Positions 10,619 through 19,892 of a stretch of DNA of 42,500 nucleotides are shown in pieces. The position numbers and the translations under genes are program-made. Position 1 is the stretch's first letter. Every line of letters starts with the position of its first letter. Source of the stretch: Prorocentrum cordatum (Eukaryota > Sar > Dinophyceae > Prorocentrales > Prorocentraceae); assembly GCA_963575745.1 (NCBI GenBank), contig CAUYUJ010020760.1, positions 406,731 through 449,230 of the forward strand. The letters are read 5' to 3'. The notes beneath the pieces were generated by a model. It made no database searches. It had not been told where the DNA came from and saw only the letters and a list, made by a program, of their open reading frames with translations.

Positions 10619-10795
10619 AGGAGGAGGAGGAGGAGGAGGAGGAGGAGAGGAGGAGGAGGAGGAGGAGGAGGAGGAGGTGGGGGAGGAGGAGGAGGAGGAG
10701 GAGGAGGAGGAGGAGGAGGAGGAGGAGGGAGGAGGAGGAGGAGGGAGGAGGAGGAGGAGGAGGAGGAGGAGGAGGAGGAGGAGGAGGAGGATTGC
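10619..10795. repeat. (GGA)n tract
   Basis: About 175 bases of nearly uninterrupted GGA/GAG with two short GTGGG or GGGAGG interruptions. Overlapping poly-Glu, poly-Gly and poly-Arg frames on the plus strand, and poly-Ser/Pro/Leu on the minus strand, are all generated by it. Confidence 0.95.
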
Positions 10796-11447
10796 TCCCC
10801 CACGGGGGGGTGCTTGAAGCGGTCTTCTAGCGAGGCGCGGTTGCTTGACAGCACCCCGAGGCTGAGATACCCAGGGCGCCCTCGGGGGCGCGAAGTTCTT
10901 CGCGGCTCGTTGTCTGGCTCCGATTCCTCCGCATCCTCCTCTTCTGCCCTTGGGGGGCGGCGCGAGAGAGCCAAGTTCTTCGCGAAGGCGCCCTCGAAGA
11001 ACCGACGAGCTCGTCTGGGCTCCTGCGAAGGTTCCTGGAGCTTGCAAGCACCTCGTAGAGCTCCCGGTTCGATGAGCTAAGAGGGATTCGGGTGCAGGGT
11101 GGAGTTGGTTGGCCGACCTGACTCGGACGAACAAAGTGGTGACCTGCGCGTTTTTTTTGTCCCAAGATTCTTCAAAGATTTGTTTCAAGGACCGTCACCA
11201 GCGGCAGCAGCGGGGGCGCCGCTCGCGCGCGCGCAGATCTCGCGCGGAGCGGGCTCCGACGCCGACGGCGAGGCGCGCCCCCCCAGGGGGGGAGGGGGCG
11301 CCGCCCGCAGGAGGAGCCTCTCGGGGGGCCCCCCAGCGCGCGCGAAGACCGCGGCGTCGTCGGCGGCGGTGGCGGCGGCGGCGTCGTCGCGCACGGGTTT
11401 AGGACCCCCGAGGGTCTAGGCCTCGTAGGTGGTGTCGGAGTAGAACG
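10796..11447. other. No recognisable gene; GC-rich
   Basis: Contains two related segments around AAGTTCTTCGCG (about 10893 and 10973), each near GGCGCCCTCG, and a very GC-rich stretch with CGCGCGCGC (11220-11400). Open frames are long because stops are rare in such DNA. I recognise no protein. Confidence 0.4.
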
Positions 11448-11564
11448 GGGTCGGAGGATCGCGCCGCGCCGCCGACGCATCGTCGACAGGGCCCGATGAG
11501 AAACCCTACGTTTTTCATCCCGACGGCGCCGATGCATCGGCGGCGGACGCAATCCTCCGACCGC
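11448..11564. repeat. Foldback repeat family FB1, locus 2
   Basis: The left arm (11448-11490) starts GGGTCGGAGGATCGCGCC. The right arm (about 11526-11564) ends CGGACGCAATCCTCCGACCG. They fold into an imperfect hairpin with a loop of about 35 bases. The arm sequence is the same module found at 2141-2184 and 2246-2286, about 9 kb away. Confidence 0.7.
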
Positions 11565-11674
11565 CCCGCTCCTCCTCCTCCACGGACCCCATTGGGCTAC
11601 TGGGGATGCGTTTTGAGATCGGACCTCGCTCCTCCTCGCTCCCCTCCCGCCCCGCTCCATTCCTCATGCATTAT

Positions 11675-11798
11675 TCCTCCACTCCTCCTCCTCCTCCTCC
11701 TCCTCCACCTCCTCCTCCTCTTCCTCCTCCTCCTCCTCCTCCTCCGCGTGACCCCAGCCGGCTCGGTGAACGTCCCAAAACGTATCCTCCTCATCTTT

Positions 11799-11829
<31 letters not shown>

Positions 11830-12092
11830 ACCGCCTCCTCCTCTTCCTCCTCATGTCCTCCTCCTCCTCCTCCTCCTCCTCGCCTCCTCCTCTTCTTCCT
11901 CTTTCTCCTCCTTTTCCTCAACATCCTCCTTTTCCTCCGCCTCCTCTTCCTCCGCCTCCTCCTCCCCTCCTCTTCTTCCTCCCCCTCGTTTTCCTCCTCC
12001 TCATTTTCCTCCTCCTCCTCCTCCGCCTCCTCCTCCTCCGCGTGACCCCAGCCGGCTCGGTGAACGTCCCAAAACGTATCCTCCTCATCTTT

Positions 12093-12123
<31 letters not shown>

Positions 12124-12315
12124 GCCTCCTCCCTCGCATCCTCCTCTTCTTCCTCTTTCTCCTCCTTTTCCTGCTTTCCTCCGCATCCTCCTTTTCCTCC
12201 GCCTCCTCTTCTTCCGCCTCCTCCTCCTTCCCTCCTCTTCCTCCTCCTCTTCCTCCTCCTCCTCCTCCTCCTCCTCCTCCTCCTCCTCCTCCTCATCATC
12301 ATCATCATCATCATC
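11675..12315. repeat. CCT array with internal 294-bp duplication, ending in (CAT)n
   Basis: A CCT/CTC-dominated array. A non-simple island starting GCGTGACCCCAGCCGGCTCG and running on through AAAACGTATCC is found unchanged at 11746 and 12040, exactly 294 bases apart. The irregular TTC/CTT pattern downstream of each island is also shared, so a whole ~294-bp unit was duplicated. The right end turns into CAT repeats (12293-12315). Poly-Ser/Pro/Leu frames, and Glu/Arg frames on the minus strand, are artefacts. Confidence 0.85.
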
Positions 12316-12327
12316 CTCCTCAGTGCC

Positions 12328-13431
12328 ATGTGGGCTCCGACGCGCGCGGGGGCGCGCGGCGGGCGCATCTACTTGGCTCCAGCTTGCGGCCCGACGGCGG
12401 GCGCGGGCTATCTCGTCGCGGCGGGCGACCTCGTGAGGCGCGCCCCGTCGCCTGCCTGGCATCGCCGACGACGCAGGCGCCGTGCCAGCGCGCGGCGGAC
12501 GCCGCGCGAGGCCGCCGCCAGGCGGTCGTTGCAGGCGCACCACGGCAGCGCCCCAGCAGGAGTCGTTGCATCCATGCTTTCAGATGGTGACGCGTTGCCG
12601 TGCAAGGCGTCAAGGCCGAGCGGATTTCGCAACAACTACGCTACGATGACCACGTGCTGGGCATGCGGCCGCGACAGGGACGGCAAGCCATCGGTTGTCC
12701 GTAATCGTTCGCCGAGCGCGGCCGCGAGGAGGCGTCAACAGTCCAAGAACAAGGACCCGCCCTGGCACGATCGTGGTGATATCCATTCCGCTGCTGCTCA
12801 GGCTGCTCATGACGCCAGTCCTCAGCAGTCTGCCGCCGCCAAGTCCCAGCGTGCTTGGCTGGACTTGCGGAGGATTTACGGCGACGAGCACGACGTCGGC
12901 ATCGCCGCCAAAGGCCGACCTGGACAAGGCTGAGCCCGCTTCGTTCTCAGATGGACCCCATCGAACTTGCTGCGGGGCCCGAAGGACCGATGGGCAGCCG
13001 AGGAGTCGGCACGCTCTGAGGAAACCGCCCAGGTAAACCAGCTCGAGTACGAGCTCAGCGAGGCCAAGCAGCAGCTCACCAGGCTCGAGAATGATGTCGC
13101 AGTTCTCAGCGCAGCGCAGAGGTGGCCAAGGCCCAGTCAGCCGTCGCGGCAGTTGCCACTGCACCAACGGCGCCAGGGCTGGCGAGCGCCTCTGTTGCAG
13201 TTCAACAGCTTCAAGCAGCGCTGCACGCAGCGCGCGCGGGTGCTTCGTCCATCGATGGCGCCCAGCTCCTCGCCACCATCGAGCAGCAGGTCGCCAACAC
13301 CAGAGAGCGGCCACCCCAGGAGTCGCTGCGACAGCCCCACCTGGACCTGGAGCGCCTGCCCCCATCGCAGGGCAGTCGGCCGCTTTTCGCAATTCACCTC
13401 CAGCTGTGCCACGCGAAGTCTAGCACGTTGA
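12328..13431 (+). pseudogene. LINE-A N-terminal region (Cys motif, coiled coil)
   Basis: The frame from 12328 to 12933 is Arg/Ala-rich at first. From about 12646 it contains a CWACG half zinc-finger-like motif followed by a basic stretch, then an aromatic/charged segment near residues 145-200. Coding continues in another frame from 12967 with a clear heptad-like segment (VNQLEYELSEAKQQL), a coiled coil. It then shifts again at about 13110 into the frame of 13122-13922. N-terminal Cys motifs and coiled coils are common in LINE proteins for RNA binding and multimerisation. That role is inference here. At least two frameshifts break it. Identity as part of the LINE rests on the endonuclease immediately downstream. 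Confidence 0.5.
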
Positions 13432-13489
13432 CCAGGTTGCCTGGGAGATCGCGGGCGCCGAACAGGACTAGAGCCCCCAGAATATCGAA

Positions 13490-14335
13490 GCGCAGGAACG
13501 TTGCAGTCGTCACCTTCAACATTTCTCGTTGGGATACTTGCAGAACAGTTTTGGCGGGCGGTACGGCGGGGGTCAATGTTGTCTGCGCTCAGGAGTGGAG
13601 ACTTGATGCTGGGCGCCTCTCGCAGGCGCCGCCGCGGCCTCTCCACCATTGCCGGCAAGCTCTCATCGCAGCATGTCGCGGGCTGCCGACGGGAACGCCG
13701 CGTGCCGGTGCCGGAGTTTTCGCGCGCTCTCACGCCCCTGCCACGGTAGTCGAAGGACCCGATGGCAAAGGATCCCATGAGGTCACACCAGTTTGGGCAG
13801 TGGTCACACACGTTGATGCGGGACATGCAGGCGGGCTGCTGGCGGGGTCTGCTTACGTGGAGTTCGCGTGCAACGCGGCGCGCCCCTCCGCCAATTACAC
13901 GCCTCGGGGTTGCCCGAGCTGACACCCGGCGCTCTGCCCCATGCCGAGGAGGAGGGTGCGCGTCGCACGACGAAGGGCACATGCAATAACATAAACTCCT
14001 ACATTCCCTCGCCTGGCCTCGATGTGGCGCGCAGCTCGCCAGCTCCCGCGGCCACTTGGCCAGCGAGGCCTCGCACGCCTGTCGCCGCGCGCGCGGGGGC
14101 CCGGCCGAAGACCACGCAGATCCTCCGCGCGACGGCCCCACGGCGTTGCCCCAAGGGGCCGCCTGCTACGGGGGGGTGCCATTTTCCCCAGCGGATCATC
14201 GACGCGCCAGAACATTTGGACATCGTCGACAGGAATGCGCGGACAGGACCTCCGGCGACCAAGTCGGAAGCTGCAGGATGCACGGATGCTCTCCGCGGCC
14301 AGTTCATCTCATCGCGCGCGCGGGGAGCGAGCTGA
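13490..14335 (+). pseudogene. LINE-A APE-type endonuclease (EEP) remnant
   Basis: In the frame 13122-13922 residues 126-161 read as the start of an endonuclease/exonuclease/phosphatase fold: VAVVTFNISRWD, with the metal-site Asn at residue 133, then VNVVCAQEWRL with the conserved Glu at residue 158, then GAGVFARS. In this family the domain nicks target DNA to prime reverse transcription. After about residue 200 the frame loses similarity. The GDFN-type and SDH motifs expected later cannot be found cleanly; pieces may continue in the frame 13868-14335. Clearly non-functional. Confidence 0.6.
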
Positions 14336-14359
14336 TCTGCATCTATCAGGTCACGGAAC

Positions 14360-16335
14360 TCAAGTCATACCGAGGGCGAGCGGACGGGGCCACGTCCATC
14401 CGGAGACCGCTTGGAGGCCCCACGACGGGGCCGCGCCCTGCGGCTGGAAGCGAGGCAAGGCATATTCGTGCGATGGGGCAAACGTTTCCTGACCTGGCTG
14501 CAGAGTTTCTTGACGAGCATGGCGCAACGTCTACGAAGCAGCGCGCCGATGACGCGCAGCTCTCGGCTGCTACTGGCGCTGAACAGGCTCAACTGACATC
14601 GATTTCTACGCCTGTTGGATCGACTGCGATCGCGGCTGCGTCGACTGGCGCACTCACTGATCCCGCGACGGCGTCGCCCCCCCCCCCCCCCCCCCCCCCC
14701 CGCGGGCGCGTCTGCTGGGGGGCTCGGGCGGAGGGGGGGGGGGGGGGGCTCATCCGCCCCCGCAGGCCCGGGGGGGCCCAGCAGCAGGGCGAGGCTGGAG
14801 GTGCCGCAGAAGCCACCGCGGGAAGGAGCGGCACCAGGTTTGCGACGATCTTCTTGCCCGTAGTACCCTGACGAGCAGGCTCAACTTACATCGCGTCCTA
14901 CGCCTACTGGGTCGAGTGCGATCACGACTGCGTCGAAAGGCGCATTCGCCGCGCCCGCGGAGGCCCCCCCCTCCGCAGGCGCGTCGCCTGGGAGACTCGG
15001 CGGCAAGGCGAGGCTGGAGGCGCGGCAGAAGCCTCCGCGGGAAGGAGCTGCACCAGTTGCGCGTCGATTTCCTTGCCCAGAAGGAGCTGGTGGAGCGGCA
15101 GCCATCTCGAACGCGGTATCTGAGGCGGCTGGGAGTCAACCGATTGTCCTGGATCGCTGGACAGCACTCTCTGCCCCTGGGCCATGGGTCGACCACCACC
15201 TCCCGGCGAGGTCGATAACGATGATCCCGAAGAATAGTTGCGACGGGGTGGTTGCAGGCGCTTCCCTATGAGCACCTGGCCTCTCCGAATCAGAGTCAGG
15301 AGCCCACGCGTGGAATTCGCCGTGCGCCCCCTATGTCATGGAATGCCTCAGGCTGCATCAACGCGCGGCGCGGATCACTATCGAGCCCGCAGGTGCTACA
15401 TTTGAAGATCTCGCGGCCGACATCGGGGGCCGAGGCCTGAAACCTCGGCGCGACGTCGTCTCCCACCTGGACCCGCCGGCCATCCGCGACGCACCGCTCT
15501 GGCGGCTCATCGCAAGCCAGCGCCGGAGACAGCGGAGGGAGATCCAGGGGGAGATGGGGGGGCTCATTGGTGACAGGCCCCTCCCTGATCTGCCACTGCA
15601 TTTGAGGGTGCCGCCCCATCTCATAGGAACCAGGCCGCGCCGTCGCGCGACGCCGCCGCGCCCCCTCTTTTCCGTGGCCCACCCCCAGGGCCCCAGCCGA
15701 CCGATGCTGCTGATCCAAGCCTGCATCAGTCCTTCAGGTCCAGAGCTTCCAAAGAGCAGCCATGGGATCAAGCGGCACTGGAGAGGTCTGATCTCGCAAC
15801 CTTCAAGTTCAGGGCGCCCCCTCGGCGCATGCGAGATGGCCCCATCTCGCTCTGGTGCTGCGACCAGGGCGCAGGCGGAACGCGCGCGCCGCCATTGGCA
15901 ACACTGACTTTGAGGGGGCATGGGGTATCATCCAACTTGCCTGCAACACGCATCCAGTTCAATGTATCTTGTGTCTGCAGGTGTTGGATGATTCCCCCCC
16001 GGCGTGCGCCGGCGCCCTGGACAGACGACGAGGCACGTCGAGAAGTTCATGGCCTGGGCGAGGGGCGCCGCGGCCACTGGACCAGCGCAGGCCCCCCCGT
16101 GAGCACATGCCCAGATCAAAGCTGGACGCGCAATCACGGCGCACCCGCGGGCGATCGCCGACGACCAGGTGAAAAACTGGCGCAGCACAGGGGATGGCGG
16201 GCGCGCGACAGACAATGCGGCGCCAAGGCCTCTCGCCGACCATGCAAAATCTGGACTTTCGGATGCTCTGCGTCAACTTCCACTAGCCGTTTCATCGGGC
16301 ACCTACTGTTGCACAAGTGCGAAGGGCTGCCACTC
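14360..16335 (+). other. LINE-A endonuclease-RT linker, degenerate
   Basis: About 2 kb between the endonuclease and RT remnants, with several discontinuous frames (for example 14056-14871, 15338-15907 and 15829 onward). In complete LINEs this interval encodes a poorly conserved linker. Here it also contains a tandem duplication (14581-15180). I see no independent domain. The end of this stretch joins directly to the recognisable pre-RT motif at about 16336. Confidence 0.4.
14581..15180 (+). repeat. Tandem duplication, 292-bp offset, with poly-C/poly-G in copy 1
   Basis: GA(A/G)CAGGCTCAACT(G/T)ACATCG begins copy 1 at 14581 and copy 2 at 14873. Both continue through matched GTCGA(C/G)TG(C/G/A) and GGCGAGGCTGGAGG(T/C)GC blocks to a CTTGCCC end. 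Copy 1 contains a C run (about 14679-14701) and G runs (14738-14750) that copy 2 lacks, so homopolymer expansion followed or accompanied the duplication. It lies in the LINE-A linker. Confidence 0.75.
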
Positions 16336-16615
16336 AGTTCAAGTGGCGCACAGGACTTAGGGCAGACGCTCTACCTCCGCGCGCCCCCCCCCCCCCCCCT
16401 GGTCTCGGACGACGCCCCGGCAGCGCTGACCTACGTCTGGGCCGCGGAGGCGCGGGCGCGATGGCCGATGGCCGCCCTCAACGTTAACAGAATACTATTG
16501 CAGTGGCCTTGGGCCAGGGCGCCCCCCAGACTGGGCGGCGACGCATCGCCGACTGACGCGCGCGCACGCGCTTGCAGACACTGCGCGCGCACACGCACAC
16601 ACACACACGCACGCA

Positions 16616-16696
<81 letters not shown>

Positions 16697-17606
16697 ACAC
16701 ACACACACACACACACACACGCAAACACGCACACACACACACAAACACAAACACCCCACACACACACACACACACATACACATATATATATATATATTAT
16801 TATATATATCCCACGCCATCAGAACTAACGCCACCGGACACCCCCCCTCTTCCCCCTGTCCACAGGCCGGACGAGGGACCAGGCCCTCCCCCCCACACTC
16901 CACGCCACCAGAACCCACGCCAACGGACCCCCACCCCGCCCCCTCCCCCTTCCCCGGCAGAGCCACCCCGGCTACCCGACCCCCCCCCCCTTCGCCCAGT
17001 TCCCGTTGTCCACGGGCGGGGCGCGGACGGCCCCCCCCCCACCGCCGCGCCACCATAGCGTGCGCCGCCGGGCCCCGCCCCCCCCCTGCCCCGGCAGAGC
17101 CGCCCCGGCCACCCCCCCCTTTTAAACTCACGCGCTGGATCGGCGGATTGGCTAAACCACAGGGAGGCTTTCGTCCGATTGCATTGTTGCGTGCCAAATA
17201 CAGGCTGCATGCCAAGGTGAGACTTGTTCAAGTTCGCGAATGGATTGCCAGCAATGCATTCCCATATTGAGCCTCGAGAACTCACGAGCGCACTCAAGAC
17301 GCGGGGGCTCGAACAATGATATGCGGTTTAGCCTTTGTGCGCGACGAGCAGAAGGCGGCTGCTTATGCTACGCTAGTTGACATAAGCAAGCGTGTCGATC
17401 GGGTCTGCTGGCGACGGGCACTACGGGCAGCAGCGCACTCTGGCTTCCCCGCGCAGATCCTACAACTGCGCCAGGCGACGCATTATGCACCCAGACGCAT
17501 CAAGGGGGCCACGTCGTTCTCATACTCGCGCCAAGTCAACCGTGGGACGCCCCCAGGATGGATGCACGATGGCCATGGAATCCGCAAGGGCTGCGCCCCA
17601 CGCTGA
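16336..17606 (+). pseudogene. LINE-A reverse transcriptase, split and truncated
   Basis: Two matching parts. Part 1 (about 16336-16510): a WRTGLRADALPPRAP segment runs into a C run at 16384-16399, after which the frame changes and VSDDAPAALTYVW, then WPMAALNVNRILL follow, the usual approach to an RT domain. Part 2 (about 17130-17606): PQGGFRPIALLRAKYRLHAK (RT motif 1 region), an in-frame TGA at 17268-17270, then ATLVDISKRVDRV (motif A, catalytic Asp) and GIRKGC (motif B). Between them lie about 600 bases of CA/TA repeat and GC-rich DNA. The YADD/FADD motif C and everything after are missing. Function in the intact family: target-primed reverse transcription. Confidence 0.8.
16585..16812. repeat. 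(CA)n microsatellite followed by (TA)n
   Basis: A long CA run with scattered G substitutions (16585-16780) passes into TA repeats (16785-16810). It sits inside the LINE-A RT region. His/Thr-rich and Cys/Val-rich frames over it are artefacts. Confidence 0.95.
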
Positions 17607-18273
17607 CGGCACCCTTCCTCGGACAATGGGAGATGCAAAAGCTGAATCGCGAGATCTGGGCGCCGCCCCGTCAGACGCGCAGATCAGCCCCAACGGCTTG
17701 CGGCCCACATCGAAATCTAACCCGTCACGATTGCCGACCTACGCGACCCCATCAGCAACGCTATCCCCCCCTTTCCGCGCGCGCTTCGGCCCTCCCGGCC
17801 CCCCCCCCTTCCGCCTTCACCAGTCTCGCAGTACTCGCTGACGCATCTGTCTGGGTCTGTCGCCAGGGTAAGTCAAGATTGGGAAATTGTTAGGGATGCC
17901 GCTTGTACTTAGGGCTTTGGGGTTTCGCGCTTCCTGGAAAACTTGGTGGCCGAGAATTTTCCACGCGGCCGTCTCGCGGTCGCCTCGCTCCGCCGCGCCG
18001 CCCGTTGCCCACTTGGGGGGCCCGCCGAGGCGTCGCCGCGCTGCCGCCCGCGGCCGCCTCCATGCCCCCCACTTGAGGGTTTCGCCGATGTTTCGCCGCC
18101 CGTTGCCGCTCTGTTGCCGCCCACCGCGCCCGGGGGTCGGGCGAGGTTTCGCCGCGGTGCCGGCTTGGGGCCGCCTCACCACATAGATACTAATCTCTTC
18201 ATGAGAATTACTCCGACGATAGGGCCCCGCACGATGATCGATTTAAATTGCCCGGGGACTCCCTCCTGCCCCT
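17607..18273. other. No gene; GC-rich degenerate repeat between LINE-A and copia element
   Basis: The first 250 bases show no continuation of the RT. About 17960-18180 is a GC-rich block built from variants of GCCGCCCGTTGCCG, CCCACTTG(A/G)GGG and GGTTTCGCCG(A/C)(T/G)G, a decayed minisatellite. 18181-18273 is a short AT-richer stretch just before the LTR. Confidence 0.5.
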
Positions 18274-18452
18274 TGTCAACCGTCCAATGTTCAACCATTT
18301 AGTGGTCTTGCTCTCTTGCTTCATCCCTCTTGTCTCTTCCTGTTGTCTCTCCTTGTCCCCCATCCCATCCCTGCGCTATCCGCTGCCGTTTAGGGGGCGC
18401 CCTGCCAGGAAAACATGCGATCCTCGATCGACGGACCGATCCGAGATCGCCA
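18274..18452 (+). repeat. 5' LTR of copia element
   Basis: Starts TGTCAACCGTCC and, if it ends at the CA just before the primer-binding site, ends at 18452. Positions 18274-18423 are shared with 25256-25417; the last ~29 bases have no counterpart on the right. It is unusually short for an LTR and pyrimidine-rich in the middle (CTTGTCTCTTCCTG). No TATA box is visible. Confidence 0.8.
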
Positions 18453-18456
18453 TAGT

Positions 18457-18468
18457 TGGTAGCGGAGC
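18457..18468 (+). other. Primer-binding site (tRNA-Met-like)
   Basis: TGGTAGCGGAGC agrees at 10 of 12 positions with TGGTATCAGAGC, the initiator-tRNA-Met-complementary site common in copia elements. It lies four bases after the proposed LTR end, where minus-strand priming would be expected. Confidence 0.7.
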
Positions 18469-18527
18469 TACGGCTCCACGGATAGTAGCGCGCGCGGGGG
18501 CCCCAGATCGGGCGATCGTCATCAGCC

Positions 18528-19892
18528 ATGACATCCGCCATCTTCGAAGGATTTGGTGCGAAAGCCTGCCCAATTGCCGGTTCATTGCAAAGCTGGGAAA
18601 GCTATGAAGAAGACCTGCAAGCATGGCACCTGAGCACAAGGCTGAAAGCAACGACTGTGGGTCCGCACGTAAAGTCTAGAGGCTTCTGTGCAAACAGCAC
18701 GTTTAAAAACCAAGCCAAATTGTTAGACATGACTCGTCTCAGTAGCGATCCCGTAGACGAAGCCGGAACAAGTGGAAAGTTGGGCGTCAATTGCATGTTA
18801 GAGTTCATGCAAACAGAGAACAAGACAAAAGACGACGTAGCTAAGATCATCCGTTCTGCCTCCTGGCTGGACGTGAAACGAGGTCATCAAAAAGTAGAAG
18901 ACTACGTCAACGAGTCGTTCCGCCTGCTACAGGAAGTAGACCAGGACAGGTTTGTAGTTCTGCAAGACTACGTCAAGTCGTTGATTTTGATAATAAACGC
19001 ACAACTCACGCAACAACAGCTTAGCAACTTGTCGACCAGACCCGACTTGGACGCAACTCTGACTTTAGCTAAGACCAAGAGTGCGATCCTGAAGGTGCTA
19101 GGAGACAACCCTTTGGCCAAAACGGCGGAACACCAAGGCTGCGAAGCCTGGGAAGAGTGGCCCTCGGAGGAGTGCGACCAAGACTGGAACGAGCAAGGCT
19201 GGCAGGGCGCCAGTTGGACAGAAGACGCAAATTCTTGCTATAAATATATAGCTGTTTGCGATGCGGTAGCCCCAGCAACTGGGTCGCTCAGTGTCCACGC
19301 CCACCGAAAGAAAGGCAGGGGCAAGGGCGTTGACGGCCAGGGCAAAACAGGCAAAACGCCCCCAGGAAGAGGCAAAGGGAACGGGCCCAAGGGCTACGCG
19401 GCTGGACAGCCGAAGCCCACGCCCAGCAAAACCAGAAGCAGCAAGAGCAAAGGCAAATCCCAGGCAGGGAAAAGCCCAGGAAAGGGAAATCGTCATTCGC
19501 TTTCGCCGCCGACGAGTGGGAAAGCTGGACTGGCGGTTGGTCCGAGAGCCCTGACTGGGCTACAACGGATTGGAACTACGCGCAACGCCAGGACCCAGAC
19601 GCGTCAGCCGTCCTCGCGTGGTCGATCATGGCTGCCCCTGCGTCTGGACCGCCGTGCTCGGGCCTTCCGGCTGGCGGAAAAGACAGCAGCCACGCATCGC
19701 CTTCCGGACCGGCGTGCTCGGGCTTCCCGGCCGCTGGAAAGGAGGGCGCGTGCAGTTCGTCCACAGCAACGTCTCCCGGACCAGCGTGCTCGGGCCCCCC
19801 GGCCGCTGGAAAGGAGGGCGCTTGCAGTTCGCCCGCAGCGCCGCCCGTGGCCGCCCGCAGCGAGGGTTGCCCACGACGTCTCGTTCAGCTGA
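18528..19892 (+). CDS. gag: Copia gag polyprotein region
   Basis: The frame opens at the first ATG after the primer-binding site and runs 454 codons. Residues about 15-190 have the alpha-helical, Trp/Leu-patterned look of copia Gag (LQSWESYEEDLQAW; VEDYVNESFRLL; LDATLTLAKTKSAIL), which assembles the particle. Residues 205-235 are acidic and Trp-rich. Residues 255-325 are Lys/Gly-rich (KKGRGKG, GKTGKTPPGRGKG), probably RNA-binding. No CCHC zinc knuckle is present. After about residue 321 (19490) this frame turns Arg-rich and meaningless, while the -1 frame continues with the same Trp/Asp-rich style, so the true product probably shifts there. Coding is A-richer than the flanking DNA. Confidence 0.75.
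   Translation: MTSAIFEGFGAKACPIAGSLQSWESYEEDLQAWHLSTRLKATTVGPHVKSRGFCANSTFKNQAKLLDMTRLSSDPVDEAGTSGKLGVNCMLEFMQTENKTKDDVAKIIRSASWLDVKRGHQKVEDYVNESFRLLQEVDQDRFVVLQDYVKSLILIINAQLTQQQLSNLSTRPDLDATLTLAKTKSAILKVLGDNPLAKTAEHQGCEAWEEWPSEECDQDWNEQGWQGASWTEDANSCYKYIAVCDAVAPATGSLSVHAHRKKGRGKGVDGQGKTGKTPPGRGKGNGPKGYAAGQPKPTPSKTRSSKSKGKSQAGKSPGKGNRHSLSPPTSGKAGLAVGPRALTGLQRIGTTRNARTQTRQPSSRGRSWLPLRLDRRARAFRLAEKTAATHRLPDRRARASRPLERRARAVRPQQRLPDQRARAPRPLERRALAVRPQRRPWPPAARVAHDVSFS
19484..19536 (+). promoter_or_regulatory. Candidate -1 frameshift signal at gag/protease junction
   Basis: GGGAAAT at 19484-19490 is in gag phase as G GGA AAT, the X XXY YYZ form of -1 slippery sites. Eight bases downstream GCTTTC (19499-19504) can pair with GAAAGC (19520-19525). 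Inside that loop CCGCC (19506-19510) can pair with GGCGG (19532-19536), giving an H-type pseudoknot topology. The protease frame is -1 to gag and reads sensibly from this point. The alternative is an ordinary frameshift mutation, since the element has others. Confidence 0.5.

Larger units (their letters stand above)
12328..17880 (+). mobile_element. Decayed non-LTR retrotransposon LINE-A
   Basis: Order on the plus strand: Cys/coiled-coil N-terminal region, EEP endonuclease remnant, long linker, RT. This is the usual order of a LINE with an APE-type endonuclease. Frameshifts, a poly-C expansion, a microsatellite insertion and an in-frame TGA (17268-17270) show that it is dead. The RT stops after motif B, so the 3' half is missing. 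Boundaries are approximate: the left is set by the end of the CCT/CAT array and the right by the loss of any protein similarity. Confidence 0.75.

Noticed and set aside
11606-12436. Pro/Ser/Leu-rich and opposite-strand Glu/Arg-rich frames over the CCT array
   Set aside because: Pure products of trinucleotide composition.
13137-14141. 334-codon minus-strand frame opposite the LINE-A endonuclease
   Set aside because: Arg-rich shadow of the plus-strand coding remnant, which has real endonuclease motifs.
16431-17270. Cys/Val-rich (minus strand) and His/Thr-rich (plus strand) proteins over the CA microsatellite
   Set aside because: Microsatellite translation. Only the last part of the plus-strand frame (after about 17130) is real RT sequence.
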